Origin: Nicoliella spurrieriana
GTDB taxonomy: Bacteria > Bacillota > Bacilli > Lactobacillales > Lactobacillaceae
Assembly (NCBI RefSeq): GCF_023380205.1
Contig: NZ_CP093361.1
Location: 1-64,000 of the forward strand
Direction of reading: 5' to 3'
Length of the DNA stretch: 64,000 nucleotides
A program made the position numbers and the translations under genes. This document shows positions 44,529 to 53,654 of this stretch, in pieces (position 1 is the first letter of the stretch; each line of letters starts with the position of its first letter). The notes below the pieces were generated by a model. It was not told the DNA's origin and made no database searches. It worked only from the letters and a program-made list of their open reading frames with translations.

Positions 44529-45224
44529 TTAATCTAGGTAATTAAACCGATTATTATTAGTATTAGCAATCTCTTTACCTTTTGCATTTTTAATGGTGAT
44601 ATCAGTCTTAACATGGTGTAAAAATGCAAGCCGCTTGATTCCACTCCAAACGATGAATGCATTGTGTTCATTTTCACGGCGATTGCCCATGGTTAAATCA
44701 TTAGAAATCGTGGCAACCGTTTGGTTTTTTCCATCATAGGTCACCTTTTTAACAACATGGGAAGATTGGTCTGGAATGCCCTGAATCTTTTCAGCATAAC
44801 CCTTTTTATCAGTACCCCGCTTAGCAAACATCTTTTCCTCACGTTGATTTTCACGTTCCCGTCTTCTGGAGTCACTGGATTCGAATGCTTGCTCCCGTTG
44901 ATCCTGATGTTTTTGACTGACCATCGATGAATGCTGGGCCCGTTTTTGCTTATCAGTCAGCTTACTAGTAGCACTGCTGGTAGATTCACTTGAACTAACG
45001 CTACTAGAACTAGCGGACGATTGAGAATGACTAGGACTAGCGTGCCTTGAAGCACTAGCGCCCCAGAAACTACCAACTGCCAAAACTACCATGATTAACG
45101 ATGACATCCCCCAGATTTTACTCGACTTGTTTTTAACTCGAATTCCTTGAATCAAGGCTACTAATAAAGTAATTACAAATAGCACTAAAAATATAACCAA
45201 TAAAACTTTAAAAACAGAAGCCAT
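44529..45224 (-). CDS. Membrane protein with Ser-rich linker and extracytoplasmic domain
   Basis: 231 aa. Two membrane helices (VLLVIFLVLFVITLLVALI at 7-25; IWGMSSLIMVVLAVGSFWGA at about 37-56) are followed by a Ser-rich stretch (63-88). A highly charged segment (89-140, with KQKRAQ, RRRERENQREEK) leads to a C-terminal domain of about 85 residues with alternating hydrophobics (VKKVTYDGKNQTVATISNDLT, IVWSGIKRLAF, TDITIKNAKGKEIA). The second loop is inferred to lie outside the cell. GGAG with suitable spacing supports the ATG. Function unknown; related in style to lactobacillar stress or envelope proteins, but I do not recognise a named family. Confidence 0.7.
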   Translation of the reverse strand: MASVFKVLLVIFLVLFVITLLVALIQGIRVKNKSSKIWGMSSLIMVVLAVGSFWGASASRHASPSHSQSSASSSSVSSSESTSSATSKLTDKQKRAQHSSMVSQKHQDQREQAFESSDSRRRERENQREEKMFAKRGTDKKGYAEKIQGIPDQSSHVVKKVTYDGKNQTVATISNDLTMGNRRENEHNAFIVWSGIKRLAFLHHVKTDITIKNAKGKEIANTNNNRFNYLD

Positions 45225-45360
45225 TTTAACAATTCTCCTTTGTAAAATTATAAGATAATTTTAACACACGCCGTTACTTTACCATTCTGAAATCAACTAC
45301 CCTTATGATAATCTTAGTGTTATTATTGGTAGGTCATAATAATTAAGAAGGAAGGTTTCA

Positions 45361-46719
45361 ATTATCAACCGCAAATTAGCACTCCTGATGGCTTCTAGTT
45401 TATTCATGCAAATCATGGATTCAACCATCGTTACCACCGCACTCCCTAAAATGAGTCAAGAACTAGCGGTTAATTCCGCCACCATCTCATTAGTGGTCAG
45501 TGTTTACCTCATTACCATGGCAATTTTCATTCCATTAAGTGGTTGGATTGCCAATCGTTACGGTCAAAAGGCCGCTTGGATGATTGCAGTGTTATTATTC
45601 ACCGCTAGTTCATTTACCAACTCAATTGCTCCGGATTTTACATCCGTTTTAATCAGCCGCTTTTTTCAAGGGGTCGCCGCATCACTAATGGTCCCCACCT
45701 CAAGATTAATCGTCTTACAAAAAGCCCCCGCTGATAAATTATTAGAGGTTACCACTTACTTAATTTGGCCAGCCCTAATTGCACCATCAATCGCACCGGT
45801 CATTGGTGGTTTAATCGTTAACTACCTATCATGGCGCTGGATTTTTGTTATTAATATTCCAATCGGGATCATCAGCATCCTCTTCGGGATTAAATTAATT
45901 CCAAAGAATCAATCCCATCCTGAATCACGCTTTGACCTACTTGGGTTCATTGAAATCGCAATTGCTTCCGGTCTAGTCCTAATCGGTGCTGAAATTGCCA
46001 CCCATGGACAAGCAAAATGGGGGATGGCATTTGGGTTAGTCTTAGCCGGAATCGTGATTGCCATCATTGCTGGGTTCCACCTAATTCACACAGACCACCC
46101 ACTCTTTGCACTCACCGCGTTAAAAACCACTTCATTTAGAATTTTTCAAACCGGTGGATCGTTCCTATGGCTATCCTTAGGTTCATTACCATACCTATTA
46201 ACGATTTACCTTCAAACGATTTTACATTACTCCCCCATTAAAGCGTCGTTTTACGTCATTTTTATCTTCATTGGAAACATTATCGCCAAAACGTTCGCAA
46301 ATCAGTGGGTCAAACGCCTGCACTTTAAGCCCGCAATTTTAATGGCCGTTACCATTATTTTAATCTCTTCATTTGGGTTTGCATTCGTTACTACGACCTC
46401 CACTCCCGCCATCGTAATGGGATTAGGATTCATCAACGGAATCGGTCGTTCACTAGCTTTAACCGCCTATAACGCACTATCATTTGCAGACATTGGATTT
46501 GCAGAACGAACCAGTGCAAATACACTGAATTCCGTTACCCAGACCCTATCGCAGGGGCTCGGGGTTTCGTTAATTACAGTGGTAGTTAGTATGATCAGCA
46601 CCATCACTAGCATTAATCTAGCATACCAACTCGGGTTTGTATTCCTAGCTGCACTGATGATCTATCCACTAATTGAAACCGCATTCGTTCCAAACCACAT
46701 CGGCGATAATGCCATTTAA
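45361..46719 (+). CDS. MFS drug:H+ antiporter (DHA2 family), probable ATT or ATC start
   Basis: About 452 aa, multispanning. DHA2 features are MQIMDSTIVTTALPKM (motif D1 region of TM1), GWIANRYGQKAAW (motif A), LISRFFQGVAASLMVPTSRLIVL (motif B region) and WRWIFVINIPIGI. It exports drugs or other toxic compounds using the proton gradient. The first ATG is at 45388, inside TM1, with no ribosome binding site. AGGAAGG at 45349-45355 instead points to ATT (45361) or ATC (45364), giving the expected family N-terminus NRKLALLMASSLFMQ. No ATG, GTG or TTG lies in frame between the upstream stop (45340) and 45388. Terminator at 46720-46766. Confidence 0.85.
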   Translation: MINRKLALLMASSLFMQIMDSTIVTTALPKMSQELAVNSATISLVVSVYLITMAIFIPLSGWIANRYGQKAAWMIAVLLFTASSFTNSIAPDFTSVLISRFFQGVAASLMVPTSRLIVLQKAPADKLLEVTTYLIWPALIAPSIAPVIGGLIVNYLSWRWIFVINIPIGIISILFGIKLIPKNQSHPESRFDLLGFIEIAIASGLVLIGAEIATHGQAKWGMAFGLVLAGIVIAIIAGFHLIHTDHPLFALTALKTTSFRIFQTGGSFLWLSLGSLPYLLTIYLQTILHYSPIKASFYVIFIFIGNIIAKTFANQWVKRLHFKPAILMAVTIILISSFGFAFVTTTSTPAIVMGLGFINGIGRSLALTAYNALSFADIGFAERTSANTLNSVTQTLSQGLGVSLITVVVSMISTITSINLAYQLGFVFLAALMIYPLIETAFVPNHIGDNAI

Positions 46720-46766
46720 AATAAGGGCCTGACCATGAAAAGCATTCATGTTGTCAGGCTTATTTT
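46720..46766. terminator. Bidirectional terminator at convergent gene ends
   Basis: AATAAG, CCTGAC and ATGAA pair with TTCATG, GTCAGG and CTTATT with small bulges. It overlaps the last codons of the minus-strand HAD gene. Confidence 0.8.
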
Positions 46767-47401
46767 ATTGCTAGTAATTGTGAAACGTCATCTAACAGAT
46801 AATCCGGCTGAACTAATTTTAACTTTTCGGGATCATGGGCGCCCCAAACCACTCCTGCGGTATGAACGCCAGCGTTTTTCCCCATTTCAAGATCAAACGT
46901 TGCATCACCGATCATAATCGTTTCAGCCTTGCTTAAATGATGATCAGCAACAATCTTTAGCACCGTATCAGGGGCTGGTTTAGCATTTTGTACCATATCG
47001 AAGCCCACAATTTCAGTAAAATCATCTAAAATCCCTAATTCGCGGGTGTTTCTAATTACCACGTCACTGCGATTACTAGTCGCAATAAATAGCTGTTTAC
47101 CATCCGCATGGAGCTGATCTAAAGCCGCCTTAATTCCCGGAAACAATTTTAAATTACCCGGTTCTAGTTTTTCATATTCCTTTACAAAGACCTGGATTAA
47201 TTTTTGTAAATCAGATTGGCTCGCATTTTGTGGTGCCATCTTGGGAAAGGAAGTTTCAATTGGAATCCCAGTATAGTAACTAATTGCATCAGCAGATGGC
47301 TTCGGCCACCCCATTTTAGCAAAAGCAGATTGGGTGGAAAGGACGTTGACCCGTCCTGAATCAATTAACGTTAAATCAAAATCAAAAATATAGTTTTGCA
47401 T
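46760..47401 (-). CDS. HAD-superfamily phosphatase (phosphoglycolate phosphatase-like)
   Basis: 213 aa, HAD subfamily IA. Motif I is YIFDFDLTLIDS (nucleophile Asp7, Asp9; Leu where most have Gly), motif II is IATSNRSDV, the motif III lysine is in QNAKPAPDT, and motif IV is MIGDATFDLEMGKNAG. The alpha-helical C1 cap lies at about residues 15-85. It dephosphorylates a small phosphate ester with Mg2+; Gph- or pyrophosphatase-like roles are possible. Monocistronic; the site before the ATG is weak. It converges on the DHA2 exporter with a shared terminator. Confidence 0.85.
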   Translation of the reverse strand: MQNYIFDFDLTLIDSGRVNVLSTQSAFAKMGWPKPSADAISYYTGIPIETSFPKMAPQNASQSDLQKLIQVFVKEYEKLEPGNLKLFPGIKAALDQLHADGKQLFIATSNRSDVVIRNTRELGILDDFTEIVGFDMVQNAKPAPDTVLKIVADHHLSKAETIMIGDATFDLEMGKNAGVHTAGVVWGAHDPEKLKLVQPDYLLDDVSQLLAIK

Positions 47402-47487
47402 TTATTATTCACTACTTTCCAACGATAATTAGTAGCGCCATCGCGCAACTCAAACATTATATCAACATTCATTAGAATCACCAAAAT

Positions 47488-47517
47488 AAAAGAGTCGCAC
47501 ATAAATGCGACTCTTTT
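47488..47517 (-). terminator. Terminator of the SDR gene
   Basis: AAAAGAGTCGCA (47488-47499) pairs perfectly with TGCGACTCTTTT (47506-47517). Confidence 0.9.
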
Positions 47518-47532
47518 ATGGTTAAATGAATG

Positions 47533-48351
<819 letters not shown>

Positions 48352-48384
48352 TTATACTATTATCTCACATTAAAATTCTAAATA

Positions 48385-49494
48385 TCAAATTATAAGCATT
48401 ATCCAACCAATAATTCCAATTATCACTAATAAAATCACATTCACAATCGTAAATGTTTTAATAAATGGCAACGCAGCTGAACGCTGAAATGCAACCACTT
48501 GTTTCAATGCTAATAAATTGGCTAGTGACGCGACTAACGTGCCCAATCCCCCGATGTTAGTTCCTAATAGCAGGGCCGTCCCATTGCTTGTAAAGTTAGC
48601 TAACAAAACGGCAGCTGGAACGTTACTAATCAATTGACTCGCCCCAATCGATGTTAAATAGGTACTAGTTGGCGTTCGCATCAAATCATGGATAACCGTG
48701 GTTACAAACTGGTCGCGACTTAAGATTCCAGCAATCAAAAAGAAACATGCAAACGTTAGTAGTAAGGAGTAGTCAACGGTCAATAGTATTTTGCGATCAA
48801 TCCAAATCGTAACCAAAATAGCGGCCACGACAATCACTGGAATTGCGACTAGCTTAAAGACCCCTGCTAACACAATGATTGCTAAGCCCAGCGTCACCAT
48901 TAACGAGCGTTGATCACCTAATTGAATCGATTGTGAATGTGGCTGAAACGGCTTTTTTTGAATGGTCATCGTGACTAATAATATTAATAATAAACTAATT
49001 GCAACTAACGGTCCGGTAATGATAAAAAAACGCGTAACTGCAAAGTGATAGTGATTAAATATGAATAGATTCTGTGGATTCCCAAAGGGGGTCAGCACAC
49101 TACCCAAATTAGCAGCAATCGTAATTAACGTCGCCGGCATGATGATTGGTAAATGGTATTTGCGGGCCGTAAATAAGTACAGCGGGACGATTGAAATAAT
49201 TGCCACGTCATTGGTCATTACCATTGCACCCAAAAAAGCAATTACAATCATTAACTGGGCAAAGCGTCGCCCGTTGTCGACCATTTTAATCAAGTGATCA
49301 CTAATGCTAATTAAAATATTCAAATGATTCATTAGTTGAACCACAACCATCAAGGCAAACAATGTCCCAATCGTTGCCCAGTCAATATCGGCTGGTTGCA
49401 TGTGCCCGATAAAATTAACCAGGATTAATACTCCCAGTGAGATCAAAAATAGTTTATCGGTTAAAATTTTCTTTAATTGATTAATCAAAAGCAT
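48385..49494 (-). CDS. SLC13/ArsB-NhaD-type anion permease
   Basis: 369 aa, about ten membrane segments, of the ion transporter superfamily. Two pseudo-symmetric motifs are visible: TNDVAIISIVPL with NLGSVLTPFGNPQNLFIF in the first half, and SNVPAAVLLANF with LLLGTNIGGLGTLVASLANLLAL in the second. Members carry dicarboxylates, citrate, arsenite or Na+/H+; the substrate here is open. AAAGGAA with a 6-nt gap supports the ATG. It is divergent from kup across a 120-nt region holding a 16-bp dyad (49513-49528). It is shorter than the ~420-430 aa common in ArsB. Confidence 0.82.
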   Translation of the reverse strand: MLLINQLKKILTDKLFLISLGVLILVNFIGHMQPADIDWATIGTLFALMVVVQLMNHLNILISISDHLIKMVDNGRRFAQLMIVIAFLGAMVMTNDVAIISIVPLYLFTARKYHLPIIMPATLITIAANLGSVLTPFGNPQNLFIFNHYHFAVTRFFIITGPLVAISLLLILLVTMTIQKKPFQPHSQSIQLGDQRSLMVTLGLAIIVLAGVFKLVAIPVIVVAAILVTIWIDRKILLTVDYSLLLTFACFFLIAGILSRDQFVTTVIHDLMRTPTSTYLTSIGASQLISNVPAAVLLANFTSNGTALLLGTNIGGLGTLVASLANLLALKQVVAFQRSAALPFIKTFTIVNVILLVIIGIIGWIMLII

Positions 49495-49512
49495 TATTTT
49501 TTCCTTTCAAAA

Positions 49513-49528
49513 ATCACTAAATAGTGAT
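49513..49528. promoter_or_regulatory. Dyad between divergent SLC13-like permease and kup genes
   Basis: ATCACTA-AA-TAGTGAT is a perfect inverted repeat. Its place next to the permease ribosome binding site and upstream of kup would fit a repressor operator; the regulator is unknown. Confidence 0.4.
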
Positions 49529-49614
49529 AATCTTTTCATATTCTTTAAAAAAGCTCGTCTAAAATTATTAAGCATGAAAACGAGTTAATAACCAAATTTT
49601 ATGGAGGCTTAGTC

Positions 49615-51660
49615 ATGAAGGCTAACTTAAATAAACTAACCATGGCGGGCGTTTTAATCGCCATTGGAATTGTTTATGGTGATATCGGTACGTCACCACT
49701 ATACGTAATGAATGCAATCATTGGTGATCAGGGAAAGATGGCAAATACCACCCCTGATTATATCATTGGATCGATTTCATTAATATTTTGGACGTTGATG
49801 ATTATTACCACGATTAAATACGTTGTAATCACAATGAAAGCTGATAATAACCACGAAGGTGGTATTTTCGCACTTTATGCATTAGTCAGAAAAAAAGCCA
49901 AGTGGCTGGTCTGGCCCGCTTTAATAGGTGGAGCTGCCCTATTGGCTGATGGAACCCTGACCCCTGCCGTTACGGTTACTTCCTCGATTGAAGGATTAAA
50001 AAACCAAACCATCGCTGGGATTCACTTTAGTAATTCACAATCGGAAGTGCTGATCATTACCACCTGCGTACTTTTGGGGTTATTCATGATTCAACGCTTT
50101 GGAACCGGGGCAATTGGTAAATCATTTGGCCCCATCATGGTTATCTGGTTTGGTTTTTTAGCCATTGTTGGAATCATCAATACCTTTCAGTACCCGGAAA
50201 TCATTAAGGCCTTAAATCCTGGCTATGCATTCGAGGTATTGTTCAGCCGTCAAAACAAGGCCGGAATCTTTATTTTAGGAAGCATCTTTCTAGCAACGAC
50301 CGGGGCGGAAGCACTCTACTCTGATATGGGGCATGTTGGTAAGAAGAACATCTACTTCACATGGCCGTTAGTATACCTATCATTAGTTTTAAATTATTTT
50401 GGTCAGGGTGCATGGGTCATTAAACATGCTCAAGACCCAGCTTTTGCATCAATGCCCAGAATTAATCCATTCTACGAAATGCTTGCAAACGATGTTCGGC
50501 CGTTCGCAATCGTAATTGCTACGTTGGCCGCAATCATTGCATCGCAGGCATTAATTACTGGTTCATATACGTTAGTGGATGAAGCAATTGGTTTAAGATT
50601 TCTGCCCCGCTTTATCATTAAGCACCCTAGTAACGTCAGAAGTCAAATCTACATCTCGACCATTAACTGGATTTTATGTGGAATTACGCTCTTTGTGGTT
50701 TGGTACTTCGGTAGCTCTGAAAAAATGGAAGCTGCATATGGATTAGCGATTACAATCACAATGTTATCGACCACCGTCCTATTATTTGAATTCTTGGCAT
50801 CTAAAATCCAACGAATTTTTGCCTACACAATTGCATCGTTTTTTGCAATCATTGAATCCATCTTCTTCCTAGCTAGTCTAGTTAAGTTCGTAAAGGGTGG
50901 TTACGTGACCTTCTTCATCATGATGGCCATTCTATACGTCATGATCATGTGGTTCTTCGGTAACAAACGGCGTGACCACTATGAACGGGAAAGTGAATAC
51001 GTCTCCCTTAAGGACTATAAGGATCAATTGAGTGCCCTTAGTAGGGATAGTACCATTCCATACTATACATCTAACTTAGTTTACATGACCAAAATTAAGG
51101 ATGATTACCGCATTAAGCGTAATACCATGTACTCGATTTTGGATAAAGAACCTAAGCGCGCTAAGGTCTATTGGTTCGTGACCGTGAACGAAACTAGTTC
51201 ACCATATGAAAGTAACTACACCGTTGATATGTTAGATACCGATAACGTGGTGGATGTTCAACTCTACCTGGGGTTCAGAAAGCCACAAACAGTAAGTGTT
51301 TACCTCCATCAAATTGTGAATAACTTAATCGAACAGGGTATCATCGAAAAACAAGTTCAGCAATATTCAACAATTAAAAACCGGACCGTTGGTGACTTTA
51401 AGTTCATCTTGATTACCGAACGGCCATCTGATTTAGCTTCCAATACCGAAGTGAGTCAGTTGGATAAACAATTAATCTCCGGACGGCTCTTTTTACAGAA
51501 TATTACCGCGTCACCCGTTACTTGGTACGGGCTAGAATTTAGTAACACCGTCCAAGAAATTTCACCACTATTCTTCAATATGCAACACGATCAATACCTG
51601 GTTCAAAGAAGGATTTTACATCCAATCCATTCTAGGGAAACCAAAAATACAATTGAATAA
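49615..51660 (+). CDS. kup: Kup potassium uptake protein
   Basis: 681 aa. The N-terminal signature GIVYGDIGTSPLYV (18-31), ADNNHEGGIFALYALVR and LLADGTLTPAVTVTSSIEGL define the Kup/HAK/KT family of K+:H+ symporters. About twelve membrane segments are followed by a cytoplasmic C-terminal region from about residue 445. GGAGG 7 nt before the ATG. Monocistronic, ending at the terminator at 51664-51699. Kup proteins are c-di-AMP targets in some lactic bacteria; the cyclase gene cdaA is 10 kb away. No ydaO-type riboswitch was seen in the short upstream region. Confidence 0.94.
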   Translation: MKANLNKLTMAGVLIAIGIVYGDIGTSPLYVMNAIIGDQGKMANTTPDYIIGSISLIFWTLMIITTIKYVVITMKADNNHEGGIFALYALVRKKAKWLVWPALIGGAALLADGTLTPAVTVTSSIEGLKNQTIAGIHFSNSQSEVLIITTCVLLGLFMIQRFGTGAIGKSFGPIMVIWFGFLAIVGIINTFQYPEIIKALNPGYAFEVLFSRQNKAGIFILGSIFLATTGAEALYSDMGHVGKKNIYFTWPLVYLSLVLNYFGQGAWVIKHAQDPAFASMPRINPFYEMLANDVRPFAIVIATLAAIIASQALITGSYTLVDEAIGLRFLPRFIIKHPSNVRSQIYISTINWILCGITLFVVWYFGSSEKMEAAYGLAITITMLSTTVLLFEFLASKIQRIFAYTIASFFAIIESIFFLASLVKFVKGGYVTFFIMMAILYVMIMWFFGNKRRDHYERESEYVSLKDYKDQLSALSRDSTIPYYTSNLVYMTKIKDDYRIKRNTMYSILDKEPKRAKVYWFVTVNETSSPYESNYTVDMLDTDNVVDVQLYLGFRKPQTVSVYLHQIVNNLIEQGIIEKQVQQYSTIKNRTVGDFKFILITERPSDLASNTEVSQLDKQLISGRLFLQNITASPVTWYGLEFSNTVQEISPLFFNMQHDQYLVQRRILHPIHSRETKNTIE

Positions 51661-51663
51661 ATT

Positions 51664-51699
51664 AAAAAGGGGTGCCGGAATGAACCGGTTCCCCTTTTT
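51664..51699. terminator. Bidirectional terminator between kup and the CPA2 antiporter gene
   Basis: AAAAAGGGG (51664-51672) pairs with CCCCTTTTT (51691-51699), with a short inner pairing CCGG/CCGG. Confidence 0.9.
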
Positions 51700-51701
51700 A
51701 A

Positions 51702-52856
51702 TTATGCTTTGGGATAACTAAATTTTAGAATAAATGGTGAAACAATGGTTGCGGCAATGATTGCACCCACAATTGCTGAGTATTGATCAATCGATAGGAG
51801 ATGGTTAGCATAAACGATCTGAGCAATGATCAGTGCCACTTCACCTCGTGAGACCATTCCAGCGCCAATTATCAAGCTGCTGCGTGCGTTAAACCCCACT
51901 AACTTCCCACCTAGTCCAGCACCCACTAGTTTAGCAACAATGGCAATTAAGGTTAGCCCTATAAAGAGCCATAATTGCTCAAAAATACCGCTCCATTTCA
52001 TTTCGAGGCCAATGCTAACAAAGAAGATTGGAATTAATAATAAATAACCAAGCGAGCCAATTTGAGTGTCAATTTGACGTTTAGATTGGTGTTGACTCAT
52101 TGCTAGCCCAGCAAAAAAGGCTCCAGTAATTGCACTTAGGCCAATTAACTCAGCAACTGCAGAGAAACAAAGGGCAATGACTAGTGCAACGATCGGGGTT
52201 GCGTTAGGCAGGTTTATCTTACGAGCGAATTGCAATAATGGAACGATTGCATACTTTGCAGCCAAAAAGACCCCCACGAAGAAGAGCACCTGAAGTCCAA
52301 TCACTAGGAAACTATTCATCCCCGCCGTAATTTGGCCCGTTAGCCGTTCTCCCGTCAACGTAACGGTCAACCCCAATAATATAACCGTGAGCACGTCATC
52401 GGCAACTGCAGCGCCCAATATCGTCGTTCCTTCCTTGCTATTTAAACGCTTCATCTCACGTAACACTTCGACCGTAATTGAAACTGAGGTTGCGCTAAAA
52501 ATTACCCCTAGAAACAACGCATCTTTTAACGGCCAACCGACTGAAAGCCCAAACGCACTAATCAACCCCATCGGAAGGGCAATCCCTAGGAGTGCAACCA
52601 CTAAACTAGGCGTGAGGTACTTTTTAAGAAGCTTAATATCACTGTTTAGCCCCGCTAAAAACATCAGGATAATCACACCCAAGTTAGCCAAAGCCTGTAG
52701 TAACGATGTTAGGTGAATCCAATTAAACAGCCCCGGGCCGATCAATAACCCTGCCAGGAGTTGTCCCACCACAATCGGTACTTTCAACCATTCAGCCAAC
52801 TTGCCCATTAGAAACGCACTCGCTAAAATTAAAATTATTTCAAATAAAAATTCCAT
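51702..52856 (-). CDS. CPA2-family cation:proton antiporter (membrane part only)
   Basis: 384 aa, about twelve or thirteen membrane segments. Family features are KLAEWLKVPIVVGQLLAGLLIGPGLFNWI (N-terminus), LMFLAGLNSDIKLLKK, FSATSVSITVEVLREM and GMVSRGEVALIIAQIVYA. It exchanges Na+ or K+ for H+ across the membrane, as in Kef/NapA-type proteins. There is no C-terminal RCK (TrkA) domain, so direct ligand gating through such a domain is not expected. AAGGGGG 6 nt before the ATG at 52856 fixes the start; a longer frame to 52943 would begin inside the leader hairpin. A consensus promoter (52967-52996) and a terminator-like leader (52873-52939) suggest attenuation. Confidence 0.88.
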   Translation of the reverse strand: MEFLFEIILILASAFLMGKLAEWLKVPIVVGQLLAGLLIGPGLFNWIHLTSLLQALANLGVIILMFLAGLNSDIKLLKKYLTPSLVVALLGIALPMGLISAFGLSVGWPLKDALFLGVIFSATSVSITVEVLREMKRLNSKEGTTILGAAVADDVLTVILLGLTVTLTGERLTGQITAGMNSFLVIGLQVLFFVGVFLAAKYAIVPLLQFARKINLPNATPIVALVIALCFSAVAELIGLSAITGAFFAGLAMSQHQSKRQIDTQIGSLGYLLLIPIFFVSIGLEMKWSGIFEQLWLFIGLTLIAIVAKLVGAGLGGKLVGFNARSSLIIGAGMVSRGEVALIIAQIVYANHLLSIDQYSAIVGAIIAATIVSPFILKFSYPKA

Positions 52857-52872
52857 ATATATCCCCCTTAAA

Positions 52873-52939
52873 ATCAAAAAGCGCCCGCTCAAAAAGATTC
52901 TGCCAACCCAAAACAGAATTATTCTTGAAAGCGTGCGCT
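52873..52939 (-). promoter_or_regulatory. Terminator-like attenuator in the CPA2 antiporter leader
   Basis: On the minus strand AGCGCACGCT (52939-52930) pairs with AGCGGGCGCT (52889-52880) with one mismatch. An inner helix ATTCTG/CAGAAT extends it, and TTTTTGATTTT follows. The ribosome binding site comes about 10 nt later. A terminator inside a 5' leader implies a conditional antitermination or riboswitch-like control. Confidence 0.6.
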
Positions 52940-52966
52940 CCAACCATTCGATATTAAATTAATGTT

Positions 52967-52996
52967 ATTATAGCTTGATTATTTTAACGCTGTCAA
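52967..52996 (-). promoter_or_regulatory. Consensus promoter of the CPA2 antiporter gene
   Basis: TTGACA (52996-52991), an 18-nt spacer and TATAAT (52972-52967): both hexamers are perfect sigma-A consensus. Start of transcription would be near 52960, about 100 nt ahead of the ATG. Confidence 0.8.
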
Positions 52997-53068
52997 ATTG
53001 AAATCCAAGTCATTTGATTAATATATGTTCTAGATTTAGTTATTTTCCATTGCTATTTATGAATCAAT

Positions 53069-53244
53069 TTGTTAATATATAGATTGTAAATGATAAGTTT
53101 GTGATAAGAACTTAAGGAAGATTTAAAAAATAACATACATAAGTATGATTTACTGATGATTGGTATATCTATTTCTCTTTCGCACCTACTAATTTATCAG
53201 ACACATATTCAAAGGACAATCGACTTAAATGATTGTCCTTTTTT
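53069..53244 (+). ncRNA. Candidate small RNA: orphan promoter and terminator without a gene
   Basis: This fills the otherwise gene-free stretch 52997-53306. TTGTTA (53069-53074), 16 nt, TGATAA (53091-53096) could be a promoter, giving a transcript from about 53103. A strong plus-strand terminator follows: AAAGGACAATC (53211-53221), loop, GATTGTCCTTTTTT (53231-53244). No frame with a ribosome binding site lies between, so the product would be a non-coding RNA of about 140 nt. Confidence 0.45.
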
Positions 53245-53255
53245 CGTTGCTAAAA

Positions 53256-53293
53256 AACGAGACCATCCAACTATCCGCATGGATGATCCCGTT
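53256..53293 (-). terminator. Terminator of the 107-aa hypothetical gene
   Basis: AACGGGATCATCC and GGATGGTCTCGTT (minus strand) pair over 13 bp with two wobbles and run into TTTTTT. Confidence 0.88.
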
Positions 53294-53306
53294 TTATTAA
53301 TATAAA

Positions 53307-53630
53307 TTAACCAACATGATTTTCCTTTAAAATCGATTGAATTTCAGATTCCATTGCAGGGGTTTTCTGCCATTCCTCAAAATGATCAAATGATTCTTCA
53401 GGCATCGTGTAATGGGTATTAATGTAATTTTCATATTTAATCACGTGAATTGAGTGCGGAATATTCAATTGAATAATGCGCACTTCCTTAATTAGCCCCC
53501 GTTCAGCAGCTAATTCAGCCCGGCCATTCTGCACCATATTACTAATCTCAATATACTTCGTCCCATCTAACCGCGTAATTTCTTCAATCAGGGTTAAGGT
53601 CTCATTACTCTTGGGTTCATCATCAGTCAA
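53307..53630 (-). CDS. Hypothetical protein, 107 aa
   Basis: Acidic soluble protein without signal peptide or membrane segment. Patterned strands and helices suggest a small alpha/beta domain (TLTLIEEITRLDGTKYIEISNMVQNGRAELA, VRIIQLNIPHSIHVIKYENYINTHY). The start is a TTG with AGGGGG 7 nt upstream. It lies 24 nt downstream of tagH in the same orientation and ends in a strong terminator, so it is probably co-transcribed with tagH. Family not recognised; a role in envelope biology is only a guess from position. Confidence 0.7.
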   Translation of the reverse strand: MTDDEPKSNETLTLIEEITRLDGTKYIEISNMVQNGRAELAAERGLIKEVRIIQLNIPHSIHVIKYENYINTHYTMPEESFDHFEEWQKTPAMESEIQSILKENHVG

Positions 53631-53654
53631 AATAACGCCCCCTATTCAATTTGC

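Noticed and set aside
52857-52943. 29-residue N-terminal extension of the CPA2 antiporter
   Set aside because: The extension would be coded by the leader hairpin. AAGGGGG sits just before the ATG at 52856, and homologues start near that methionine.
53154-53304. Plus-strand ORF of about 50 codons starting at ATGATTGG
   Set aside because: It has no ribosome binding site and runs through two terminator hairpins into the antisense of the neighbouring gene's 3' region.
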